Below, in pieces: positions 55,782-62,260 of a stretch of DNA of 64,000 bases. The DNA is from JALYOK01 sp963840785. GTDB lineage: Bacteria > Pseudomonadota > Gammaproteobacteria > Burkholderiales > JALYOK01. The stretch is from the NCBI GenBank assembly GCA_963840785.1, contig CAWJAF010000014.1:118759-182758 (forward strand), in the 5' to 3' direction. The translations under genes were made by a program, and so were the position numbers. Every line of letters starts with the position of its first letter. Within the stretch, counting starts at the first letter, position 1. The notes below the pieces were generated by a model. That model saw nothing but the letters and a program-made list of their open reading frames with translations, had not been told where the DNA came from and made no database searches.

Positions 55782-56795
55782 CTAGCCTTCGCCTTGAAGG
55801 GGAAGGAATGAGATGATGGTTGCGTTTGCGTCGTTGGTACGATTAATCTCAATTCTTGCCGGCGAATTGCGCCCGCGCGCGATAACGAAACGCAAATTGT
55901 TGTCGCGCCAGCGCGCTTGCGCTTCACGCTCAAAATCCCGCGCCCGTGATTCCGACTCAAGCATCGCGAATCCAGTCGGCCCCCAAGAGCTCTGCCCGAC
56001 ACACGACACGCCCCGTCCCTCAAGCCACGCCAAGACTTCTGCGACTCGCGAACTTGCAAATCGCCCACCCTGCGCCGGCGCAAAATGATCGCCGACGATG
56101 CGCTGCACTTCAGTGATCGCCGGGCCAAATTCCGCCATGGATGCTTCCGCTAATCCGGGCAATACGCGCGTCATTACTAAGCGGCAAAGATGGGCCGACA
56201 AGGTCTCCGGAAAACTCGGCAATGTTCGAAATGCCGCAGCTTCTTTCGCGCCGGACAAGCCTTCGAACGCCTCGTCAAAAATCAGCAGCAGACGCCAATG
56301 TTCAGGATACGCAATGCGGCTCGTGATGGGCGGTAAGCTCGTGCTCGCGCTATGGCCGCCATCGACCAAAAATCCGCCTTGTGCAAAGGCACCGATGCCG
56401 ATTCCGGAGCGCGCGCCACGCGCGAGGTTTTGCCGGATATCGAAAGGACTTAAATTCAGATCTAACAAACGCGACACTGCGGTACCAACCGCAAGCGCGA
56501 GTTGCGTACCCGAACCCAGGCCACAGTGCGGCGGAATCGCTTCTTCAACTTGAACACACACGTCATCCGGCACTGCAATGTTGGAACGCAATGCATGTAG
56601 AAGCTGCGCTGCTTTATGTCGCGATGGGGAATCTGGCTGTTTGGTGCGCCCGCGCCATGCGCAGACTCGCGTATGCGGCGAATCCAACGCGAGACCAAGG
56701 CTGCCGAAGCGCCGGCCAGTAGGTGGATTCAAATCAACAAATCCCAAATGCAGCCGCGCCGGGGCAATCACCGTAACGCTATCGGAAACTTTCAT
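55782..56795 (-). CDS. mptG: Beta-ribofuranosylaminobenzene 5'-phosphate synthase
   Basis: 337 residues. First committed step of (tetrahydro)methanopterin synthesis from 4-hydroxy- or 4-aminobenzoate and PRPP. Shows VTVIAPARLHLGFVDLNPPTGRRFGSLGLALDSP, EEAIPPHCGLGSGTQLALAVGTAVSRL, GARSGIGIGAFAQGGFLVDGG and SSWGPTGFAMLESE. The end is extended by a repeat. It lies divergent from fhcB, sharing an intergenic region with a repeat. Confidence 0.93.
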   Translation of the reverse strand: MKVSDSVTVIAPARLHLGFVDLNPPTGRRFGSLGLALDSPHTRVCAWRGRTKQPDSPSRHKAAQLLHALRSNIAVPDDVCVQVEEAIPPHCGLGSGTQLALAVGTAVSRLLDLNLSPFDIRQNLARGARSGIGIGAFAQGGFLVDGGHSASTSLPPITSRIAYPEHWRLLLIFDEAFEGLSGAKEAAAFRTLPSFPETLSAHLCRLVMTRVLPGLAEASMAEFGPAITEVQRIVGDHFAPAQGGRFASSRVAEVLAWLEGRGVSCVGQSSWGPTGFAMLESESRARDFEREAQARWRDNNLRFVIARGRNSPARIEINRTNDANATIISFLPLQGEG

Positions 56796-56872
56796 CGCAC
56801 CTAAATTTGGAAATCACGCGTTACTATATCAAATGTTGCGCGTAGACTCGATAGCAATTGTGGCAATAGCCT

Positions 56873-56945
56873 GGAAGGTCCATGGATATTGCGTCGTGGC
56901 GCGGGCATTGCCGTCAGGCAATATCCATGCGCCTCCTGGCAGCAC
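56873..56945. repeat. Family B-type repeat with ATGGATATTGC inverted arms
   Basis: CCATGGATATTGC (56879-56891 region) and GCAATATCCATG (about 56919-56931) are inverted around GTCGTGGCGCGGGCATTGCCGTCAG, followed by GCGCCTCCTGGC. It shares ATGGATATT and GCGCCTCCTGGC with copies at 22028 and 6857. Sits in the divergent mptG-fhcB promoter region. Confidence 0.65.
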
Positions 56946-56983
56946 TTAGCCCGCAATCTCGAAGTCTGCTACCATCGTCGGAC

Positions 56984-58282
56984 ATGGATTCAAAATTCCG
57001 CATGCAACCATTTGCACAAAATTTAAGCAACGTGACCTGCCCGTTTTGCGGCTTAGCGTGCGACGATTTGACGTTGGCAAAATCTGCTTTGGGCCTTAGC
57101 GTGATGAAAAACGGCTGCGCGATTGCAGCGACTTCGTTCCGCGAACTTGGCAGTAGCGATGCCCTGAAAGCCGCGCCACGCTTATCAGGTAGAGCAACCA
57201 CACTTAACCATGCAATCGCCGCCGCAGCAAACATTCTCGCCGATGCGAAAGCCCCGCTGATTACCGGCTTTGGTACTGACGTCGGCGGGGCGCGCGCGAC
57301 CTTGGCGCTAGCCGATCGCATCGGTGCCGTGGTCGATCACATGAACATGCCGGCAAAATTGCACAATTTATTGACTTTGCAAAATGGCGGTTGGATTACC
57401 ACCACATTGGCCGAAGTCAAAAATCGTGCGGATTTTATATTGTTTATCGGCGCCGGCGTGCTTCAGCGATTTCCGCGTTTTCTCGAACGCGTGGTTTGGC
57501 CAAAGGATGCCATGTTTGTCGATCCCGGCAGCACGAGAAAAATCGTTTTCCTCGGCGACATAGAAAATCTAAGTGTCACGTCCTCATTCCCCATCACGCG
57601 CCTGCATTGCGAGAACTCGGCGCTGCCGAGAATTGTTCCTGCGCTGCGCGCACTAGTCAACGGACAGCCGTTGGGCGCGACGCAATTCGCGCCTTCTGAT
57701 CAACAATGCTTGCAGGCACTAGCGCAACAGATGCGTCAGGCGCGCTACGGCGTTATTGTTTGGGTGGCGCCAGACTTTGATTTTCCGCACGGCGAATTGA
57801 CTATTCAAACGATCGCCGAAATGATTAAAGATTTGAATCGAACAACACGCTTCGCCGGATTGCCGCTAGGTGGAAGCGACGGCGACTTTTCGGCGAACGG
57901 CACGCAAACCTGGCAGACAGGATTTCCGATGCGCTCGCGCTACGCTAAAAACGGCCTCGACTACGATCCGCATCGTCATAGCAGCGATGCGCTCATTGCA
58001 GCAAATGAAATCGACGCGCTACTGTGGATTTCAAGCTTTAACGGTAGCCGCACGGCGCCGCACACCGATATTCCGAGCATCGTGCTTGGAACGCCAAATA
58101 TGAAATTCAAGCGCGAACCCGACGTTTTCATTCCGATCGCAACTCCGGGAATCCATCACGCAGGCCACTTCATCCGCGCCGACAAAGTAGTTGTCATGCG
58201 CCTCAATCAATTGATTGAAAATAATCTCCCGAGCGTCGCAGTGATTGCGCATCGAATTCTTACCGCGATGCCATCAAGATAG
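56984..58282 (+). CDS. fhcB: Formyltransferase/hydrolase (formylmethanofuran dehydrogenase-like) subunit B
   Basis: 432 residues from ATG 56984 (ATG 57002 also possible; no strong ribosome site; the open frame upstream is repeat). Opening VTCPFCGLACDDLTLAKSALGLSVMKNGCAIA with the CxxCxxxC and a later Cys as in FwdB; then APLITGFGTDVGGARATLALADRIGAVVDH, NRADFILFIGAGVLQRFPRFLERV, GLDYDPHRHSSDALIAANEIDALLWISSF, PDVFIPIATPGIHHAGHFIRADKVVVMRL. In methylotrophs Fhc moves the formyl group to formate. FhcA, D and C, which usually follow, are absent: after the stop comes a tyrosine recombinase. Confidence 0.92.
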   Translation: MDSKFRMQPFAQNLSNVTCPFCGLACDDLTLAKSALGLSVMKNGCAIAATSFRELGSSDALKAAPRLSGRATTLNHAIAAAANILADAKAPLITGFGTDVGGARATLALADRIGAVVDHMNMPAKLHNLLTLQNGGWITTTLAEVKNRADFILFIGAGVLQRFPRFLERVVWPKDAMFVDPGSTRKIVFLGDIENLSVTSSFPITRLHCENSALPRIVPALRALVNGQPLGATQFAPSDQQCLQALAQQMRQARYGVIVWVAPDFDFPHGELTIQTIAEMIKDLNRTTRFAGLPLGGSDGDFSANGTQTWQTGFPMRSRYAKNGLDYDPHRHSSDALIAANEIDALLWISSFNGSRTAPHTDIPSIVLGTPNMKFKREPDVFIPIATPGIHHAGHFIRADKVVVMRLNQLIENNLPSVAVIAHRILTAMPSR

Positions 58283-58551
58283 ATAAAGAAGTCATTTCGT
58301 GTTCGAATTCATGGTGCTGGAAAGTATGCGAAGGGATCGGCCAATTTCCGTCTGATACGGTGCAAAAGGACGTGGTCAGTCGGCAGCGATTGCGGACATA
58401 CAATTTGCCTTTGAAAGGCGCCACAAAGCCGCCGTCCAGATAAATTACCGAGATCGCTTGCCGACATTCGAACGTGAGGATACGCTGTCAAAACATTTCG
58501 TTTTCAATCGGCTCACAATAAGTTCCCATTCACCAGGCCAAGGAGGCCAAA

Positions 58552-59187
58552 ATGGAAACTCGTGATCAAACCCAAAGCGTCGTACGTCCGCGCGTTTCGT
58601 GGAATAAAGGCAAGCTCATCGGTCAAAAGGCACCGCTTAAGCTCAAGGAGATTTACGCCATCCGCATCCGATTACAGTTGGAGAAACGCGTCCGCGAACT
58701 GGCGTTGTTCAATCTTGCCATCGACAGTAAGCTGCGCGGCTGCGATCTGGTCAAACTTCGTGTTTGTGACGTTATGCAGAGCAATCGGATGATGTCGCGA
58801 ACCATGGTGATGCAGCAAAAGACCCATCGACCCGTACAGTTCGAATTAACTGAGCAAACCCGCGAAACGGTTGGCGCATGGATTAATCAAGCACAGCTAA
58901 AATCCGATCAATGCCTGTTTCCCAGCCGCGTCCTTGCGTCGGAGCATATTTCGACGCGACAATATGAACGCTTGCTTAAAGACTGGGTAGCATCGATTGG
59001 TTTGGATCCTGCGGCGTACGGCACCCATACGATGCGGAGAACAAAAGCCACACTGATCTACCGACGAACGAAAAATCTGCGCGCGGTTCAACTCTTGTTA
59101 GGTCATACCAAGCTGGAAAGCACCGTGCGATATCTTGGCATCGAAGTCGACGATGCATTAGAGATTTCGGAGCAAACCGAAATTTAA
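58552..59187 (+). CDS. Small tyrosine recombinase (phage-integrase family)
   Basis: 211 residues; AAGGAGGCC 5 bases before ATG 58552. Catalytic set: Arg in DSKLRGCDLVKLRV, HxxR in YGTHTMRRTKATLIYRR, HTKLESTVRYLGI with the second His and the nucleophile Tyr. Shorter than phage integrases because it lacks the N-terminal arm-binding domain. It marks the start of the mobile region. The 270 bases between fhcB and this gene show no gene. Confidence 0.9.
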   Translation: METRDQTQSVVRPRVSWNKGKLIGQKAPLKLKEIYAIRIRLQLEKRVRELALFNLAIDSKLRGCDLVKLRVCDVMQSNRMMSRTMVMQQKTHRPVQFELTEQTRETVGAWINQAQLKSDQCLFPSRVLASEHISTRQYERLLKDWVASIGLDPAAYGTHTMRRTKATLIYRRTKNLRAVQLLLGHTKLESTVRYLGIEVDDALEISEQTEI

Positions 59188-59313
59188 TTAACCAATCAAT
59201 TGGCGGCGCCCGATGCAAATCGGTTGCCGCCTTCTTCAATCGTTTCGGCCTTTTTCTGAAGCTCGACTTGCGGCCGCTGAAGAACCAACTTACACGACCG
59301 TCGGCTTGCTTTT

Positions 59314-59333
59314 CTGTACTTTATGTAGTACAG
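59314..59333. promoter_or_regulatory. Operator palindrome of the higBA promoter
   Basis: CTGTACT-TTATGT-AGTACAG: perfect 7-bp arms. A TTGCTT (59306) with TACAGT (59329) at 17-base spacing could be the promoter, overlapped by the palindrome, as expected for autorepression by HigA. Confidence 0.65.
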
Positions 59334-59351
59334 TTTATTTGAAGGACATGC

Positions 59352-59702
59352 ATGCCGCTAAAACTGCCACATACGCCGCTTTCGTTTTACCGCTCGTCAT
59401 CTGGCCGTGAGCCGGTGCGCGAGTGGTTAAAGGCGTTGTCGACTGCAGATAGACGAGCGGTAGGGTTGGATTTGATGCGCGTGCAGTTTCGATGGCCGGT
59501 AGGCATGCCATTATGCCGCCCGTTAGGCGACGGACTTTGGGAAGTGCGCTCGACTTTGCCAAGTAAGCGCATCGCGCGTGTCATTTTCTGTTTCGCGGAG
59601 GAAGTATTGGTCGCGCTTCACGCGTTTATCAAGAAAACGCAGAAAACACCGGTGGCAGACCATGCTATAGCTCGAGAACGTATGAAGGAGATTTTGCAAT
59701 GA
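59352..59702 (+). CDS. higB: HigB/RelE-family toxin (phage Gp49-like)
   Basis: 116 residues. LSFYRSSSGREPVREWLKAL, GMPLCRPLGDGLWEVRSTLPSKRIARVIFCFAEEVLVALHAFIKKTQKTP is the Gp49/HigB pattern, with the basic residues and LHAFIKKTQKTP end typical of mRNA-cleaving RelE-fold toxins. Toxin-first order, overlapped by the antitoxin start (ATGA). Confidence 0.92.
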   Translation: MPLKLPHTPLSFYRSSSGREPVREWLKALSTADRRAVGLDLMRVQFRWPVGMPLCRPLGDGLWEVRSTLPSKRIARVIFCFAEEVLVALHAFIKKTQKTPVADHAIARERMKEILQ

Positions 59703-59995
59703 CCAAACGTAAGTCGAAAAATCCGCACGTCGGATCAAGCCTGGACGATTTCATGAAGGAAGAAGGATTCTTTGAAGAAGCTAGTACGCAGGCGATCAAG
59801 GAGGTTATCGCCTGGCAACTCGCCGAAGAAATGAAGGAAAAGGGCATTACCAAAGTACGTATGGCCGAGATGATGAAAACCAGCCGCAATCAGCTCGATC
59901 GCGTCCTCAATCCAACCGATGGCAACGTCACACTGGAAACGCTGCAGAGAGCTGCTCAGGTTTTAGGTCGGAAGGTTCATTTGGAGCTTGTGTAA
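59699..59995 (+). CDS. higA: HigA-family antitoxin, XRE-type HTH
   Basis: 98 residues. Helix-turn-helix in LAEEMKEKGITKVRMAEMMKTSRNQLDRVLNPTDGNVTLETLQRAAQVLGRKVHLEL. Neutralises HigB and represses the operon through the palindrome upstream. Confidence 0.93.
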   Translation: MTKRKSKNPHVGSSLDDFMKEEGFFEEASTQAIKEVIAWQLAEEMKEKGITKVRMAEMMKTSRNQLDRVLNPTDGNVTLETLQRAAQVLGRKVHLELV

Positions 59996-60145
59996 AGTAC
60001 CTCGATCGGAAAATTTTGCTGCGGTTGGCAATTTCTAGGGAAAAAAGATGAATTTACAGTTTTTTCCAATCTGAAAAACGCCCGAATATTAGAGGTCGAC
60101 CCCTTGCCGCCATTCGACGAGGACGGCTTTCGGGAAGTTCAATTT

Positions 60146-60226
60146 GGCGCTTTACGTTTAAGCGCGGCTGAAGGCACCAGGTGCCACAGCTGGCTGGCGA
60201 ACGTCTGATGGAGCGAATGATTAGAG
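60146..60226 (-). other. Decayed attC site of the kinase cassette
   Basis: On the minus strand: TCTAATCATTCGCTCC near the 5' end, a central GGCACC-A-GGTGCC palindrome (60174-60186), then CAGCCGCGCTTAAACGTAAAGCGC. The outer cores resemble RYYYAAC/GTTRRRY with one substitution and one missing T (ACGTAAAG). It begins at the stop codon of the kinase gene, where a cassette attC should be. Confidence 0.55.
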
Positions 60227-60796
60227 GGGGAGTTCAGTACGGCAGAAGACATAGTCGGCCGAGTTCGCTGGACGGTAATCATGATGATAGCGAATGAGTT
60301 CCTTACGGAGCTCGCTGAACCCGACTTCGGGTTCTCCCGCAGCGTTGTCAGGGTCAACATAGCGGCTCAGGTGTGCCTCGCACTCGGCGGCCTCCAGCTT
60401 AGTGATATGAGCCTCAGGGTCGCCCTCGTACTCGCAAGGGCCTGCGTCGGCCCAATCGCCGGCGTCTGAAACGCGCTTGATATAGACGTGAACATCGAGC
60501 TTGAAGCGGGCCTTGGCCGCAATTGCAAGCAAACAAATGCCTTCGACCAGTGTTGGGGTGTCGGACTCGTGTACCTGCTTGGCAACTTTCGCAGCATCGA
60601 TGTGCGCCACATACGAACCACATTCCGTAGGGACGAATTCGTCAACGTGAACGACAGGCCAGCCGCACAATTTGTGAAGTTCTTTGGCAGTACTTGATTT
60701 CCCACAGCCGTCGTAACCATCCAGACCGAACACGCGTGCTCCTGCTGTTGCGTGATCTTTGAGCAGGTCTGCGAGATCCTCTAACGACTTAATCAC
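60221..60796 (-). CDS. Uridine kinase-like P-loop protein (integron cassette gene)
   Basis: 191 residues. P-loop GLDGYDGCGKSSTAKEL, VVHVDEFVP, TLVEGICLLAI: a nucleoside/uridine-kinase-like NTPase fold. It is followed on its 3' side by an attC-like site and preceded by another, has no own promoter, and its codon use differs from neighbours, all typical of a cassette. Phosphate acceptor unknown. Confidence 0.8.
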   Translation of the reverse strand: MIKSLEDLADLLKDHATAGARVFGLDGYDGCGKSSTAKELHKLCGWPVVHVDEFVPTECGSYVAHIDAAKVAKQVHESDTPTLVEGICLLAIAAKARFKLDVHVYIKRVSDAGDWADAGPCEYEGDPEAHITKLEAAECEAHLSRYVDPDNAAGEPEVGFSELRKELIRYHHDYRPANSADYVFCRTELPL

Positions 60797-60809
60797 ATAG
60801 GCGCTCGGG

Positions 60810-60861
60810 ATTTAACGCATGAGCTAAGCGGCAGCATCCCGCGGCTGTCAAGCTAGTTGTC
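60810..60861 (-). other. attC site of the 39-residue cassette
   Basis: On the minus strand it ends TGCCGCTTAGCTCATGCGTTAAAT with GTTAAAT fitting the GTTRRRY core; the partner end GACAACT (60861-60855) is degenerate (consensus RYYYAAC). It directly follows the stop of the small ORF. Confidence 0.65.
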
Positions 60862-60972
60862 ATTCAGGTGGCCGTCGCACAGGAAACCCTGAGCGATGCC
60901 GATGAGGGCGCCAACAGAGCGATTGAGTTCGTTGCGAAAGGCTGCGCCTTGACGACTGAAGAACGAGTTCAT
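60853..60972 (-). CDS. 39-residue cassette protein
   Basis: MNSFFSRQGAAFRNELNR, then SVGALIGIAQGFLCDGHLNDN, stop. Ribosome site AAGGAAC before the ATG at 60972. The sequence FRNELNRSVGALIGIAQGxLCDGxLND recurs, as I recall, in integron cassette proteins as the N-terminus of longer proteins, so this copy may be truncated by its attC. Function unknown. Confidence 0.6.
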   Translation of the reverse strand: MNSFFSRQGAAFRNELNRSVGALIGIAQGFLCDGHLNDN

Positions 60973-60989
60973 CGGAGGTTCCTTCTGAG

Positions 60990-61030
60990 GTCTAACGTTT
61001 GACATGAGGGGCGGCATGCCGGGCTAACTG
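60990..61030 (-). other. attC-like site, 3' core only
   Basis: Minus strand ...CCCGGCATGCCG...CATGTCAAACGTTAGAC. The end AACGTTAGAC is a good integron core (GTTRRRY) at 60990-60996, with a GGCATGCC hairpin. The expected opposite core is not clear. Located between the membrane-protein cassette and the small ORF. Confidence 0.5.
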
Positions 61031-61105
61031 AGCAACCATACGATGATTGAGACGATCCCCACAAACCCTAGGGCACCGAGCACGAAGATCAGTCTGGATC
61101 GAATA

Positions 61106-61546
61106 CTAACTATGTCCGTCCTCGTGATTGCCCTTCGCGATAAATGCATCGACTGCATTTTCGGCATCTAGGTTCACAACCCGACGTTCCATCTCCAGAA
61201 ACCAGGGGTGCGGGACAGCAGCGTGTAGGTTGTGTAGGCGCGCAGCATAGACATAGCACGCGACATATAGCTTGTAGTACCGATGAACAAGTTTGTATGA
61301 CACGAAGGCGACGACCACCAAAAGGGCGAGAAAGATAGCGGCCGCTATGGCTGCAATTCGCAGAGTCTGCTCTTCAGGTTTCTTGTCGAGGACAAAGGCG
61401 GCAATTGCAAGAACCGCCGTTAGCGAGGTGATCATCAGGGTGAGGCTGTACTTCGTATGCTCGAAGAACAGCTCAAGGGTCTTGATCATGTTCTGGCGGG
61501 AAAAGTCGAGATTCTCTTCGTGATCGAGGCTTCGGTCGGTGGTCAT
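61106..61546 (-). CDS. Two-TM membrane protein (cassette gene)
   Basis: 146 residues. Acidic N-terminus, TM1 YSLTLMITSLTAVLAIAAFVL, TM2 LRIAAIAAAIFLALLVVVAFVSYKL, then a cytoplasmic helical tail with RLHNLHAAVPHPWFLEMERRVVNL. Two-TM-plus-helix layout reminiscent of SLATT-type effector proteins, but no specific match. It is flanked by attC sites at 61563 and 60990. A one-TM peptide in another frame directly after it (to ~61027) has no good start codon. Confidence 0.7.
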   Translation of the reverse strand: MTTDRSLDHEENLDFSRQNMIKTLELFFEHTKYSLTLMITSLTAVLAIAAFVLDKKPEEQTLRIAAIAAAIFLALLVVVAFVSYKLVHRYYKLYVACYVYAARLHNLHAAVPHPWFLEMERRVVNLDAENAVDAFIAKGNHEDGHS

Positions 61547-61562
61547 GATGAATTTGCGTGAC

Positions 61563-61619
61563 GCCTAACGTGGAAATAAGCGGCGCGCGCAGCGCGTCCG
61601 ATGCATTGCAGGGTTAGGT
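61563..61619 (-). other. attC recombination site (best-preserved copy)
   Basis: 57 bp. In plus orientation it starts GCCTAAC (RYYYAAC) and ends GTTAGGT (GTTRRRY); inside, AAGCGGCGCGCGCAGCGCG provides the hairpin arms. It lies between two minus-strand cassette genes in the right position, immediately 3' of the 61614-61934 gene. Confidence 0.88.
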
Positions 61620-61934
61620 TTCACATGCCACACCAGCGGACAGCCTAACCTCACTGAAACGCATGTAGTCGAGATCGCCCGCAGACTCAAGGACACCTGC
61701 TTCAACAAGCTTACGTATACGCTTGGAATAGAAAACATCCGGTAGACCTGCGATTCTCGTTTCTGATTCAGCCATCGTAAGCGCGACCAACATAGCGACC
61801 TTTCGCCAATATACATTGGCATGAGAAAGCAACGTCTTGTCGATTGTTTGGACGAATTCTTCGCTTAGTGAATTGGCGATCGCTTCTTGCTGAGGCGTCA
61901 ACGGCGCGTCGGGTTCTTCTTTTTCATTCGTCAT
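61614..61934 (-). CDS. Hypothetical cassette protein
   Basis: 106 residues, not recognised. APLTPQQEAIANSLSEEFVQTIDKTLLSHANVYWRKVAMLVALTMAESETRIAGLPDVFYSKRIRKLVEAGVLESAGDLDYMRFSEVRL looks like a winged-helix-style small domain (DUF3658/immunity-like in character). Its stop lies within the attC at 61563-61619, as expected of a cassette. Confidence 0.7.
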   Translation of the reverse strand: MTNEKEEPDAPLTPQQEAIANSLSEEFVQTIDKTLLSHANVYWRKVAMLVALTMAESETRIAGLPDVFYSKRIRKLVEAGVLESAGDLDYMRFSEVRLSAGVACET

Positions 61935-61955
61935 TGAAACGTCCCATCCAGTGAA

Positions 61956-61990
61956 ACCTAACAGTGATTATGCGGACGCCGACGCCCGGA
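61956..61990 (-). other. attC/attI-like 3' core upstream of the first visible cassette
   Basis: Minus strand GGCGTCGGCGTCCGCATAATCACTGTTAGGT: core GTTAGGT at 61962-61956. Marks the 5' boundary of the array. No second core was found. Confidence 0.5.
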
Positions 61991-62260
61991 ATATGAATTG
62001 ATATTGCTGACACCCATCGACGAACCCTAAGCGATTGATTTTCTATTATTTTGCCATTCCCGCGTCCGTATAACAACTCCAATATTGGGGGCGCATTTGT
62101 TCTGCTGCGGCGATCGAATATGCTGGTGATGTTCCCTGAAAGGAGTGACCGTTATCGGGTGAGCCCGTTCGATACGCTTGATACTTGAACGCACTTCGTC
62201 GTGACGCCTACGACCGCTTTGTGGCGATGAATTTTCGGGGCGCTGCGTCGGCTTTTGGCC
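61991..62260. other. Non-coding stretch between cassette array and IS
   Basis: 270 bases without a recognisable gene, core site or integrase remnant. Contains AAAGGAGTGACC near 62137, a ribosome-site-like string with no open frame of note behind it. Confidence 0.4.
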
